A program made the position numbers and the translations under genes. From Flavobacterium gyeonganense (GTDB taxonomy: Bacteria > Bacteroidota > Bacteroidia > Flavobacteriales > Flavobacteriaceae): DNA of 64,000 nt. Below are positions 53,849-62,437 of this stretch, piece by piece. Position 1 is the first letter of the stretch; each line of letters opens with the position of its first letter. Under the pieces are notes generated by a model that did no database searches, was not told where the DNA came from, and saw nothing but the letters and a program-made list of their open reading frames with translations. Location: NCBI RefSeq assembly GCF_029625295.1, contig NZ_CP121112.1:4340001-4404000 (forward strand), given 5' to 3'.

Positions 53849-54000
53849 TAGTTGATGTTTTCGGGCTTCCAATGAAAAGATTATGATAATGACAATAAGG
53901 CATGAGTCAATAATTAGATATTTACCAAATACCACTTATGTAAATCCCCTGATTATAATGCCTTTATTATGATGACTTTTAACATCCGAAACATCAACTA
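53849..54000. repeat. 152-bp imperfect inverted repeat, MITE-like or structured RNA
   Basis: TAGTTGATGTTTTCGG (53849-53864) is the inverse of CCGAAACATCAACTA (53986-54000) with a single bulged T. Further in, AATAAGGCAT (53894-53903) pairs with ATGCCTTTATT (53958-53968), and the intervening arms share AAAAG and ATGATAAT-like segments, so the whole element folds into one long imperfect hairpin. No ORF. It could be a miniature transposable element or a non-coding RNA gene. Confidence 0.55.
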
Positions 54001-54035
54001 TATAACAGAAAATTTTGAACAATAAATTTTGGGGG

Positions 54036-54088
54036 CGGAAGCAGAACAGTTCAGTTTTACGAGCAGATCTGAACTGTTTAGTCTTCCG
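54036..54088. ncRNA. Stable hairpin, candidate small RNA
   Basis: CGGAAG (54036-54041) pairs with CTTCCG (54083-54088), and AACAGTTCAG (54045-54054) pairs perfectly with CTGAACTGTT (54069-54078) inside it. This two-part stem is GC-richer than its surroundings and follows a run of five G. It sits between the long inverted repeat and a terminator. RNA gene status is an inference. Confidence 0.4.
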
Positions 54089-54147
54089 TAATTAAGAATA
54101 TTGAGTATTTATAAATTAAATTTCATGGTTTGATTTGTTTGTGAGTA

Positions 54148-54184
54148 GAAGCCTAACGCCTGATTAACGTTAGGCTTCACTTTT
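54148..54184 (+). terminator. Terminator with no known gene upstream
   Basis: Perfect 11-bp stem GAAGCCTAACG / CGTTAGGCTTC (54148-54158, 54168-54178) followed by a T run on the plus strand. The nearest upstream plus-strand protein gene is pair 49187-50356, which has its own terminator, so a transcript starting in the 53.5-54.1 kb gap is implied. Confidence 0.75.
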
Positions 54185-54268
54185 TTATTTAACTTTTATT
54201 TTAAAAAATAAACTTTTGATATTCTTAATTTTAGTCGGAATTAAGTAATTTTATAAAAAAATAAAGCG

Positions 54269-54852
54269 ATGAATAAAATAGTATTTTTAGTTTTTAGTGC
54301 AGTCTTTTTAATGGCAGCACAAGTTCAGGCTCAGACAAGTATCAAAAAATCGAACACAGAAAAAATTATGGGAAAACAAACCATTTATCAATTTAAAGTA
54401 CAGGATTTATCGGGTGATACTTTTGATTTTTCTTCTCTGAAAGGAAAAAAATCATGATTGTAAACACAGCTTCAAAATGTGGATTAACGCCTCAGTATAA
54501 AGAATTAGAAGCTTTGTATAAAGAATATGGATCTAAAGGATTTGTAATTGTGGGTTTTCCGGCAAATAATTTTGCTTCTCAGGAACCAGGAACAAATAAG
54601 GAAATAGCTGCTTTTTGCCAGCAAAATTATGGTGTAACTTTTCCAATGATGGACAAAGTTTCTGTAAAAGGGGATGATATGTGTGAAGTTTATAAATTTC
54701 TTACTCAAAAATCCAAAAATGGACTTCAGGATTCTGAAGTAGAGTGGAATTTTCAGAAATATTTAATTAACGAGAAAGGCGAACTGGTAAAAGTTATAAA
54801 ACCAAGAACATTGCCTACAGATCCAGAAATTGTGAATTGGATAAAAGGATAA
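54269..54852 (+). pseudogene. Glutathione peroxidase family protein, apparent frameshift
   Basis: The first frame gives a signal peptide ('FLVFSAVFLMAAQVQAQ') and 'YQFKVQDLSGDTFDFSSLKG', then stops. The second frame begins with an ATG at 54454 and holds the active site 'NTASKCGLTPQY' (Cys), 'VGFPANNFASQEPG' and 'WNFQKYLINEKGE'. One extra A in the run 54445-54451 (7 A) joins them into a 194-residue periplasmic, cysteine-type peroxidase that reduces peroxides. The usual order of motifs and length is restored by that single base. Confidence 0.85.
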
Positions 54853-54901
54853 TATTTACAGGAAAATAATTAGAAATGAGATTTTTAGGAAACTGAAAAT
54901 C

Positions 54902-55849
54902 TCATTTTTCATTTTTGAAAATTGAGGCAACTGCTGCTTCATAATTTCGAAAGCTTTTTGCTTTTTTTATCAGTTTTAATACTTTATGCGGATTTGAAAA
55001 TGTTTCTGCAAAATATTCCCATAAATGATACATTTTTAGTAAAATATGCGTTTGTCCGGATAATGATTCGCTGTAAATAGCATATAAAGTATCATGAAAG
55101 TCACTGAATAATTCCATTCGGTTTGCAGGGTATTCCGGGCTGTTGTTTTTTATCATCGAAGGCAAAAAAGGATCAGCGATTAATCCTCGTCCAATCATCC
55201 AATGGTCTATGGTTGGAAAACGATTCTGCATTTCATGAAATTTTGCTACCGAAGTAATATCTCCATTATAATACAATTTATGCTTTGTATTGTCAATACA
55301 TTGCTGAAACGCATCCAAGTGTACACCGCCTTTGTATAACTGTTTGCCAATACGGGCATGAATAGCAATATTTTTAATAGGGTAGGTATCTAAAATTGGC
55401 AAAACATCCAGAATTTCTTCTGTAGTCTCATATCCCAGCCTCATTTTCATAGATACAATAATATCGGTTTCAGTATGTGCCCTGTCCAGAATATGATTTA
55501 TTTGATCAGTGTTTTTAATCAAACCCGAGCCCATTCCGGATTTGGTAACCATTGGATACGGACATCCTAAATTCCAGTTTAATTCTTTATAACCTAATGC
55601 CCTGACATACTTAGCAACAAATAAAAATTCATCTGCATCATTTGTTATTACTTGCGGAATTACCTCTAGGCCAATATTATTTTCAGGAAGTAAATCTCGT
55701 TCATAAGATGATTTTATAACCAATTTTCCATTCAGACGAATGTAAGGAGAATAAAATGTATCAATTCCGCCAAAAATTTTGTTTTGGGCATTTCTAAAAC
55801 GAAAATCGGTAAATCCTTGTAAAGGTGATGAGAGCAGGGTAAAATCCAT
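54902..55849 (-). CDS. tRNA-dihydrouridine synthase, DusC-like
   Basis: 315 residues. FMN-binding TIM barrel with 'SPLQGFTDFRFRNAQNKIFG' at the N-terminus, catalytic Cys in 'NLGCPYPMVTKSGMGSGL', 'IAIHARIGKQLYKG' and 'YNGDITSVAKFHEM'. It reduces specific uridines of tRNA with NADPH. The C-terminal helical domain resembles the DusC branch (U16), though assignment of the position needs comparison. Convergent with the peroxidase gene. Confidence 0.9.
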   Translation of the reverse strand: MDFTLLSSPLQGFTDFRFRNAQNKIFGGIDTFYSPYIRLNGKLVIKSSYERDLLPENNIGLEVIPQVITNDADEFLFVAKYVRALGYKELNWNLGCPYPMVTKSGMGSGLIKNTDQINHILDRAHTETDIIVSMKMRLGYETTEEILDVLPILDTYPIKNIAIHARIGKQLYKGGVHLDAFQQCIDNTKHKLYYNGDITSVAKFHEMQNRFPTIDHWMIGRGLIADPFLPSMIKNNSPEYPANRMELFSDFHDTLYAIYSESLSGQTHILLKMYHLWEYFAETFSNPHKVLKLIKKAKSFRNYEAAVASIFKNEK

Positions 55850-55953
55850 AATATTTGCAAAATGGCAAAGATACTATATGTAAACCGGATTTTTGGATAT
55901 GATTTTTATCTTCTAATTTTTTTCAATTTTTAATGTATTTGCTTTCAACTATA

Positions 55954-56451
55954 TTATTCCAAAATCAATTGCATGAATACAAGATCAAGCCAATGATCAA
56001 ATTTGTAACCAACTTCACGAATTGTTCCAATAGAAACAAATCCAAATTTTTCATGAAAAGCAATACTTCCAGTATTATCAGCATCGATCGCGCCAATCAT
56101 AACGTGATATCCCTGAGCTTTTGCTAACCGAATCAACTCAGTTAACAATTTTGAACCAACACCTTTTCCGATTACATTATCTATAACATATACTGAATGT
56201 TCAACCGTATATTGATAGCCAATTTTTTCACGGAATTGCCCATAACTTCCAAAACCAACAACTTCACCATCTAAATCAGCCACCACTACCGGAAGATTTT
56301 TAGCTGTCTTATCTTCAAACCATTTCGTCTGAACTTCCAAATTTTGAATTTCATAACTATAATTTGCTGTAGTATGCAAGATAGAATGATTAACGATGTC
56401 CAGGATTTTGCCTAAATCGTTTGATGTCGCGGGCCTAAGTGTTAAGTTCAT
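55954..56451 (-). CDS. GNAT acetyltransferase, phosphinothricin-type
   Basis: 165 residues from ATG 56451 ('MNLTLRPATSNDLGKI'); an upstream ATG would add 27 residues unlike the family. Acetyl-CoA site 'VIGKGVGSKLLTELIRLAKA'; 'MIGAIDADNTGSIAFHEKFG' and 'GYKFDHWLDLVFMQL' are typical of the Pat/YwnH branch, which acetylates amino groups of small molecules such as amino-acid analogues. Cytoplasmic. Divergent from menD. Confidence 0.9.
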   Translation of the reverse strand: MNLTLRPATSNDLGKILDIVNHSILHTTANYSYEIQNLEVQTKWFEDKTAKNLPVVVADLDGEVVGFGSYGQFREKIGYQYTVEHSVYVIDNVIGKGVGSKLLTELIRLAKAQGYHVMIGAIDADNTGSIAFHEKFGFVSIGTIREVGYKFDHWLDLVFMQLILE

Positions 56452-56575
56452 AATAATTAAGATAAAAATAGAGATCTTCATTCTTATGAAAATCAGTTTT
56501 ACAAATGTATTTCCTTTTTCTAAAAAACACATTTAATATCTTTCTGTTTTTAAGTTAAATCAGGAGTGAAGTTTG

Positions 56576-56583
56576 TAACTTTG
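56576..56583 (+). promoter_or_regulatory. Candidate -7 element of menD
   Basis: TAACTTTG matches TANNTTTG, 57 bp before the menD ATG. A convincing -33 TTTG was not found at the right distance. Confidence 0.4.
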
Positions 56584-56639
56584 TGTTGTCAAAAAGAAAT
56601 TTTCATTTTTAAATTTCTTTAAAATAATATACTATTAGA

Positions 56640-58301
56640 ATGATTTACCCCAAAATACCACTTGCTCAAAGCATTATCGAAATTTGCTCGGCAAAAGGAA
56701 TTCACAACATTATAATTTCTCCGGGATCAAGAAATGCCCCTTTAACGATTGGTTTCGCCCAAAATCCTAATTTTAAGTGTTACAGTATTGCAGATGAGCG
56801 TTGTGCTGCATTTTTTGCTTTGGGAATTGCCCAGCAAACAAAAAAGCCAACGGCTATTGTCTGTACATCCGGGTCGGCATTATTAAATTATTATCCCGCT
56901 GTAGCCGAAGCATTTTACAGCCAGATTCCGTTGATTGTAATTTCGGCAGATCGTCCGCAAAATAAAATTGATATTGGTGATGGTCAAACGATTCGTCAGC
57001 AAAATGTTTTCCAGAATCATTCGGTTTTCAATGCTAATTTAACTGAAGAATCTTCGGAAGAAAATGATCTGAAAATAAATAAAGCTATAGAAATGGCAAT
57101 TCTTCAAAAAGGCCCCGTTCACATTAATGCACCTTTTGAAGAGCCTCTTTATGAAACCACAGACACACTTTCAGTTGAACCAAAAATCACACCTGCTGAT
57201 GAAATCATTGGAAAAAAAGCAATTGAAAATGTAGCAGATTTTGTTTCAATTTGGAATTCAGCTAAGCGAAAACTGGTTTTAGTTGGTGTAAATGAAGGAG
57301 ATTCTATTGACCCAAAAACAATTGAAAACCTGGCTAAGGACCCATCAGTTGTTGTACTGACTGAAACTACTTCTAATTTGCATCATCCCAATTTTATTAA
57401 TAGTATAGACACTTTAATTACGCCTTTTGATGATTCAGACTTTAAGGAATTTGAACCTGAAATTTTAATAACCTTTGGAGGAATGGTGGTTTCCAAGCGT
57501 ATTAAAGGCTTTCTAAGAAAATACAAACCACAGCATCACTGGCACATTGATACGCTGCGTGCTTATGACACATTCAACGCACTGACCAAACATTTTGTAA
57601 TGCAGCCAAATGATTTTTTTAATGATTTATTGCCTAAAACTATTTTTACAGAAAGTGAATATTTTGAGCAAATTAATCAGGTCTATCAGCTGCGAAAAAT
57701 TAAAAGGGGAAAGTATTTAGAAAAAATACCATTTTCAGATTTTGAAGTATTCAAAGAAATAATCGAATCTTTGCCAAAAAACAGTCAGTTACAGATTAGT
57801 AACAGTTCGGCTATTCGATATGCACAATTAATTGATATTGATTCTTCTATCGAGGTTTTTTGCAATAGAGGCACGAGTGGCATCGATGGAAGTACCTCCA
57901 CAGCAATTGGCGCTGCTGTAGCGAGTCAAAAACAAACCGTTTTTATTACCGGCGATATTAGCTTTTTATACGACAGCAACGCTTTGTGGAATGCTTATAT
58001 TCCTAAAAATTTCAAAATTATTTTGATTAATAATGGAGGAGGAGGAATCTTCAGGATTTTGCCGGGCCATGAAGAAAAACCTGTTTTTAATACTTATTTT
58101 GAAACTTCACACCATTTAACAGCAGAGCATCTGGCAAAAATGTATCACATGAATTATTTTACGGCAGCTGATACAGATTCATTAGAGAAAAACATCAAAT
58201 CTTTTTATGAAACCAATGACGCTCCTGCTATTTTAGAAATATTTACGCCTACTGCTGAAAATGATGTTGTTTTGAAACAATATTTTAAAGAGTTGATTTA
58301 A
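56640..58301 (+). CDS. menD: 2-succinyl-5-enolpyruvyl-6-hydroxy-3-cyclohexene-1-carboxylate synthase
   Basis: 553 residues, the usual length. Thiamine-diphosphate enzyme that joins 2-oxoglutarate to isochorismate in menaquinone synthesis. 'IISPGSRNAPLTIGFA' and 'IADERCAAFFALGIAQ' (catalytic Glu region) at the N-terminus, 'CTSGSALLNYYPAVAEA', and the ThDP-Mg motif 'FITGDISFLYDSNALWN' with 'INNGGGGIFRILPG'. Menaquinone is the main quinone of flavobacteria. Single-gene unit with a terminator. Confidence 0.96.
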   Translation: MIYPKIPLAQSIIEICSAKGIHNIIISPGSRNAPLTIGFAQNPNFKCYSIADERCAAFFALGIAQQTKKPTAIVCTSGSALLNYYPAVAEAFYSQIPLIVISADRPQNKIDIGDGQTIRQQNVFQNHSVFNANLTEESSEENDLKINKAIEMAILQKGPVHINAPFEEPLYETTDTLSVEPKITPADEIIGKKAIENVADFVSIWNSAKRKLVLVGVNEGDSIDPKTIENLAKDPSVVVLTETTSNLHHPNFINSIDTLITPFDDSDFKEFEPEILITFGGMVVSKRIKGFLRKYKPQHHWHIDTLRAYDTFNALTKHFVMQPNDFFNDLLPKTIFTESEYFEQINQVYQLRKIKRGKYLEKIPFSDFEVFKEIIESLPKNSQLQISNSSAIRYAQLIDIDSSIEVFCNRGTSGIDGSTSTAIGAAVASQKQTVFITGDISFLYDSNALWNAYIPKNFKIILINNGGGGIFRILPGHEEKPVFNTYFETSHHLTAEHLAKMYHMNYFTAADTDSLEKNIKSFYETNDAPAILEIFTPTAENDVVLKQYFKELI

Positions 58302-58316
58302 GAAATAATATACAAT

Positions 58317-58347
58317 AAAAAAAAGCGTCAATTTAGGCGCTTTTTTT
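58317..58347. terminator. Bidirectional terminator
   Basis: A7-AGCGTC pairs with GGCGCT-T6 (one G-T pair) around a 6-nt loop, between menD and the convergent M28 gene. Confidence 0.85.
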
Positions 58348-58355
58348 GAATATTT

Positions 58356-59705
58356 TTATCTAATTGGAATTGGAAAAACAGGGAGGCTTGAATGACCTAA
58401 GGCATCAACTGTCTGTACAGCAAAGAAATAGTTGTCTTTAGAGTATGGAATTTCAGTTTTAGTATCTTTTGTAAAAAAAGTCTTTTCCCAATAAGGTGAT
58501 GAAGTTTCACGCATCAAAATATGGTATCCGAATTGTGGTTTATCATCTGGAGCATTCCAAATTAAAGTAGATGAATTAGAAAGGTTTTTAACTTCAATTC
58601 CAACATTTATCGGAGCTTTTGGAGACCAGGCCAGATTAGCCAAAACAGCTAAATTGGCACAGGTGTTTTTTCTCAAATAATCGAAATCCATAAATTCAGG
58701 GAGATCACCAAATTTAGTGTTGTTTTCTGTCCTTAAATCCTGATGCTGACGATCAAAGTTTTCATTCATTTCACAAAAACGAACCGCAGTAAAACCATTT
58801 TGACTAAATGGAGTATGATCACCACCGCGTAAAAAACGATCATTTCTATACACTAATTTTACAGAAAGCTGATCAACATATTGTTCTGTTACTGTTTTGA
58901 TATAACGGGCTAATAATCTTGAAGGACTATCATTATCGCGATTAGTTGCTTTACGCATTTTAGCTTCTTCTTCAGTTTCTAAAAAAGGAATAGTTTCACT
59001 AAACACCCTGACTTGTGTATTGTCTCTTAAATTGGTTTCGCTAGATAAACTGTTGCCAATCATGTCATTATTTAACATAGCAATAATATTCCAGTTAGAT
59101 GCTTTTGCTAACTCTGCCAGATGTCTGGATCCATACAGTCCTTGTTCTTCACCTGTTACAGCTACAAAAATGATAGTAGCAGAAAAAGATCTTTTACTCA
59201 TTATTTTTGCGAGCTCCATTACAGCAGCAACTCCTGAACCATCATCATTTGCACCAGGTGCATCCGATGTTACATTCATTACATCAGAAACACGTGAATC
59301 AAGATGTCCGCTAATAATAAGTACACGATTATCATTAGGATTTGTTCCTTTTAAAGTTGCCATTACATTCCCAAGCTGACTGTCAGCTTTAATTCGTTTT
59401 CCATCTGCTTTAACAGTAAAATAATCTATTGTCGAAGTCAATCTTCCGCCAGACTCCAGGGCATATTTATCAAACTCAGATTTTACCCATTGTTGTGCAG
59501 CCCCAATTCCTTTTGCTTTGCTTTTAGTATCGCTTAAAGTATGTCGGGTTCCAAAAGTGACTAATTTTCGAACAGTTGCTTCCAAATTTTCAGCTTTAAC
59601 TTCAGAAATCATTTTTTTTATCTCTGGATCTTCAGCAACCTGAGAAATAGCTATTTGATAAAAAGACAAAAAGATAAAAACGAAATAAAAGATATTTTTT
59701 TTCAT
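58356..59705 (-). CDS. M28 family metallopeptidase, secreted
   Basis: 449 residues. Signal peptide 1-21 (ends 'IAISQ'). Zinc site: 'IISGHLDSRVSD' (first His), 'DAPGANDDGSGVAAV' (bridging Asp), 'VAVTGEEQGLYGS' (catalytic and ligand Glu), 'NDMIGN' and 'RGGDHTPFSQNGF' (last His). Aminopeptidase-type. The C-terminal 80 residues form a fibronectin-III-like domain ('LSNSSTLIWNAPDD'), common in exported enzymes of the group. Likely periplasmic or extracellular. Single-gene unit. Confidence 0.94.
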   Translation of the reverse strand: MKKNIFYFVFIFLSFYQIAISQVAEDPEIKKMISEVKAENLEATVRKLVTFGTRHTLSDTKSKAKGIGAAQQWVKSEFDKYALESGGRLTSTIDYFTVKADGKRIKADSQLGNVMATLKGTNPNDNRVLIISGHLDSRVSDVMNVTSDAPGANDDGSGVAAVMELAKIMSKRSFSATIIFVAVTGEEQGLYGSRHLAELAKASNWNIIAMLNNDMIGNSLSSETNLRDNTQVRVFSETIPFLETEEEAKMRKATNRDNDSPSRLLARYIKTVTEQYVDQLSVKLVYRNDRFLRGGDHTPFSQNGFTAVRFCEMNENFDRQHQDLRTENNTKFGDLPEFMDFDYLRKNTCANLAVLANLAWSPKAPINVGIEVKNLSNSSTLIWNAPDDKPQFGYHILMRETSSPYWEKTFFTKDTKTEIPYSKDNYFFAVQTVDALGHSSLPVFPIPIR

Positions 59706-59807
59706 TTGATGAGAGAATTATTTAAGGTTCTCAAATTTAATTATAATAAAAGAGGCTCGTTCACTTTTTATAAAAATATTTTTCGCTGTACTCACTTTCA
59801 AACTTCG

Positions 59808-59815
59808 TACATTTG
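59808..59815 (+). promoter_or_regulatory. Candidate -7 element of the S1 gene
   Basis: TACATTTG matches TANNTTTG, 40 bp before the ATG of the S1 protein gene; the -33 box is weak. Confidence 0.4.
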
Positions 59816-59855
59816 CATTTTAAAACTTAGCTGAGTCAGCTTAGAACTTCAGAAT

Positions 59856-60710
59856 ATGATTGAAATAGGAAAATACAATACACTTACCATATTACGTGAT
59901 ACAAAAGTGGGTTTGTTTTTAGGAAATCCTGAAAAAGACCCGGAAGGAATTCATGATATATTATTACCAAATAAATATGTTCCTAATGAATTTGAAATAG
60001 GCGAAGAGCTTGTTGTTTTTGTTTATTTGGATCATGAACAGCGCCCGGTTGCTACGACACTTGAACCTTATATTTTGCTGAATGAATTCGCACTCCTACG
60101 AGTGAATTATATCAATCAGGTTGGTGCATTTATGGATTGGGGAATGGAGAAGGACATTCTCGTTCCGTTTAAGGAGCAGGCCCGTCCGATGGAAAAAGGG
60201 AAACGTTATCTTGTTTACCTTTACATGGATGAGAAAACAAAACGTTTAGTAGCATCAAGTAAAACCAATCAGTTCCTGAGTAATGACAATTTAACGGTTG
60301 AAAAAGGGGAAGAGGTTGATTTAATCGTTTCGCATATTACAGAAATCGGTATTAACGTTATTATTAACGAACAGCATAAAGGATTACTTTATAAAGATGA
60401 AGTATACGACGATTCGATAAGGACAGGTGACAGAATGAGGGGCTACATCAAAAATATTCGTCCGGATAACAAAATAGATGTAGCGTTACAAATTCAGGGG
60501 TACCAAAGTATAGAACCTAATGCAGAGAAAATTTTAGATGAATTAAGGGCTAATCGCGGCTTTCTGCGTTTAAATGATAATTCACATCCTGAAGATATCA
60601 AGACAGTTTTAAAAATGAGTAAAAAAACGTTCAAAAAAGCAATAGGTGCTTTGTATAAAGAAAAACTCATCGAAATAAAAGAGGACGGTATTTATCTTGT
60701 AAAAGAATAA
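59856..60710 (+). CDS. S1 RNA-binding domain protein, CvfB-like
   Basis: 284 residues with several S1/OB-type barrels: residues about 1-65, 70-135 ('LLRVNYINQVGAFMDWGMEK') and 140-215 ('DLIVSHITEIGINVIINEQH', 'GDRMRGYIKNIRP'), and a C-terminal winged helix ('HPEDIKTVLKMSKKTFKKAI'). This is the CvfB arrangement, a conserved RNA-binding regulator of virulence genes in Firmicutes, with unclear function here. Cytoplasmic. Single gene with a strong terminator. Confidence 0.92.
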   Translation: MIEIGKYNTLTILRDTKVGLFLGNPEKDPEGIHDILLPNKYVPNEFEIGEELVVFVYLDHEQRPVATTLEPYILLNEFALLRVNYINQVGAFMDWGMEKDILVPFKEQARPMEKGKRYLVYLYMDEKTKRLVASSKTNQFLSNDNLTVEKGEEVDLIVSHITEIGINVIINEQHKGLLYKDEVYDDSIRTGDRMRGYIKNIRPDNKIDVALQIQGYQSIEPNAEKILDELRANRGFLRLNDNSHPEDIKTVLKMSKKTFKKAIGALYKEKLIEIKEDGIYLVKE

Positions 60711-60726
60711 ATTCGATTCTATTCGC

Positions 60727-60766
60727 AAAAAAAGCTCAAAAGTTATATAACTTTTGAGCTTTTTTT
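60727..60766. terminator. Bidirectional terminator, 19-bp perfect stem
   Basis: AAAAAAAGCTCAAAAGTTA (60727-60745) pairs perfectly with the right arm (60748-60766) around a TA loop. It separates the S1 gene from the convergent acyltransferase gene, whose stop codon touches its right end. Confidence 0.9.
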
Positions 60767-61636
60767 AATTTTTTCGGTGTTTCCATCTTTTGTGCGTCCA
60801 TAAATAATATTCAGGCGCTTCGTAAATTTGTTTTTCGACTTCTTTTATATACATCTCTGTAATTTTAAAATCTTCATAATCTTTTGGATTATCAGCAAGA
60901 GTAAGGAAAGTAGCTTCATAGTAGCCTCTTTTTACCTTTTTAACTTTTACCATTATGACGCTTAAATCGTATTTTTTCGCAAGCATTTCAGCACCGGTAT
61001 GTACCGGAACTTCAATTCCCATAAAATCGTTCGAATGAAAGATACGGTCTAATTTAGGTGACTGATCACTGGCTAAACCATATAAGCTTAATTTTCCTTC
61101 ACGCTGGTTTTGTGCCATCAGCGGAATCGCATTTTTGGTTGGAATCATTTCGCAATTGTATTTTGAACGGATTTTTCGAATCAATTTATCAAAATATGGA
61201 TTAGCGAGTTTTTTATATACAGCAACTCCCTGAAATCCAAGTTTAGGATTAATGGTCAAAAGCCATTCATAACTTGCATAATGTGAGGCTACTAGTATTA
61301 CACTTTTTCCTTTTTTTGCATAATCTAATATAAGATCTATGTTAGTGACATGAAATCTCTTTTCCATTTCTTCAGGCGAAATACTCATTGTTTTAATCAT
61401 TTCTAAAAACATGTCGCACATATGCTGATAAAATTTCTTTTCAATTTTTTTCTTTCAGCATCATTCAAATGAGGCAATGCAAGTGACAGGTTTTCGCGGA
61501 CTACTTTTTTACGATAGCCTATAATATAATACACCAGAAAATAAACACAATCTGAAAACCAGTAAAATATTCTAAATGGAAGTATGGAAATAAACCACAG
61601 TAAGGGATAGGCTAAGATATAAATGAGAAACTGCAT
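60765..61636 (-). pseudogene. LpxL/HtrB-type lipid A acyltransferase, apparent frameshift
   Basis: The first frame from ATG 61636 has an N-terminal membrane helix and 'YRKKVVRENLSLALPHLNDAE', then drifts to a stop. The second frame holds 'SVILVASHYASYEWLLTINP' (the HxxxxE-like His-Tyr-Glu site of the family), 'LYGLASDQSPK' and 'WTHKRWKHRK' at the end. One more base in the T7 run at 61445-61451 makes 'ERKKIEKKFYQHMCDMFLE' and gives 290 residues, normal for the family, which adds an acyl chain to lipid A precursors at the inner membrane. Confidence 0.85.
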
Positions 61637-61746
61637 CTAATTTTTTTTGCAAAGATAAAATAAAAAAAAATTCGGACTTAAAATTTAGTAAATCTCTAAC
61701 CTTTCCTGAGAATTCTTATATTTACAATTCACAATAATTATTATTT

Positions 61747-62385
61747 ATGAATACCATTTTGATAGGAATTATCATTGCCAATGTTTTGATTAGTTATAAA
61801 GGGTTTAACGATATTTATTTTTTTAGAAAATACGAATTTCATGTAGGAAGTATTAGATCGGGAGAGCAAATCAGGATGTTGTCTTCGGGTTTTTTGCATG
61901 CCGATATGATGCACCTGGCTTTTAATATGCTGACACTTTGGTTTTTTGCCCCAGTAGTTTTAAACTGGCTGGGTACTTTTTCTTTTGTTTTAGTTTATTT
62001 TGGAAGTTTAATTTTTGGGAGTCTCCTTACGATGATTTTTCATAAAAATGATTATAGCTACAGGGCAGTAGGAGCATCCGGGGCTGTAACGGGAGTTTTG
62101 TATTCGGCTATTTTATTGCAGCCTGATATGATGCTGGGAATCTTTTTTGTAATTCCGATTCCGGCCTACCTTTTTGGAATTTTATACTTATTGTATTCGA
62201 TTTACGGAATGAGGGCTAAGAATGACAATATTGGACACACAGCACATTTTGGAGGTGCAGTAGGAGGTTATTTGATTACGCTTATAAAAGAGCCGTCATT
62301 AATGGCAGATCATAGTTTGATGACAATCTTACTCGCAATTCCTATTTTGATACTTTTTGTTATGGCGAAATTCGGGAAATTGTAA
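61747..62385 (+). CDS. Rhomboid family intramembrane serine protease
   Basis: 212 residues with six membrane helices. Catalytic Ser111 in 'GASGAVTGVLYS' and His167 in 'GHTAHFGGAVGG', plus the N-terminal 'LHADMMHLAFNML' motif. It cuts membrane-spanning proteins within the bilayer; inner membrane. Substrates are unknown. The following SIMPL gene starts 53 bp later and may be cotranscribed. Confidence 0.94.
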   Translation: MNTILIGIIIANVLISYKGFNDIYFFRKYEFHVGSIRSGEQIRMLSSGFLHADMMHLAFNMLTLWFFAPVVLNWLGTFSFVLVYFGSLIFGSLLTMIFHKNDYSYRAVGASGAVTGVLYSAILLQPDMMLGIFFVIPIPAYLFGILYLLYSIYGMRAKNDNIGHTAHFGGAVGGYLITLIKEPSLMADHSLMTILLAIPILILFVMAKFGKL

Positions 62386-62437
62386 TGCTGGCATAACTTT
62401 TGAAATGCCCTTATCAATAATCTTAAATATAACAAAA

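Noticed and set aside
54269..54852. Programmed frameshift or selenocysteine readthrough in the glutathione peroxidase gene
   Set aside because: The break falls in an A7 run, not at the active-site codon, which is an ordinary Cys. One missing base explains it, as in six other genes.
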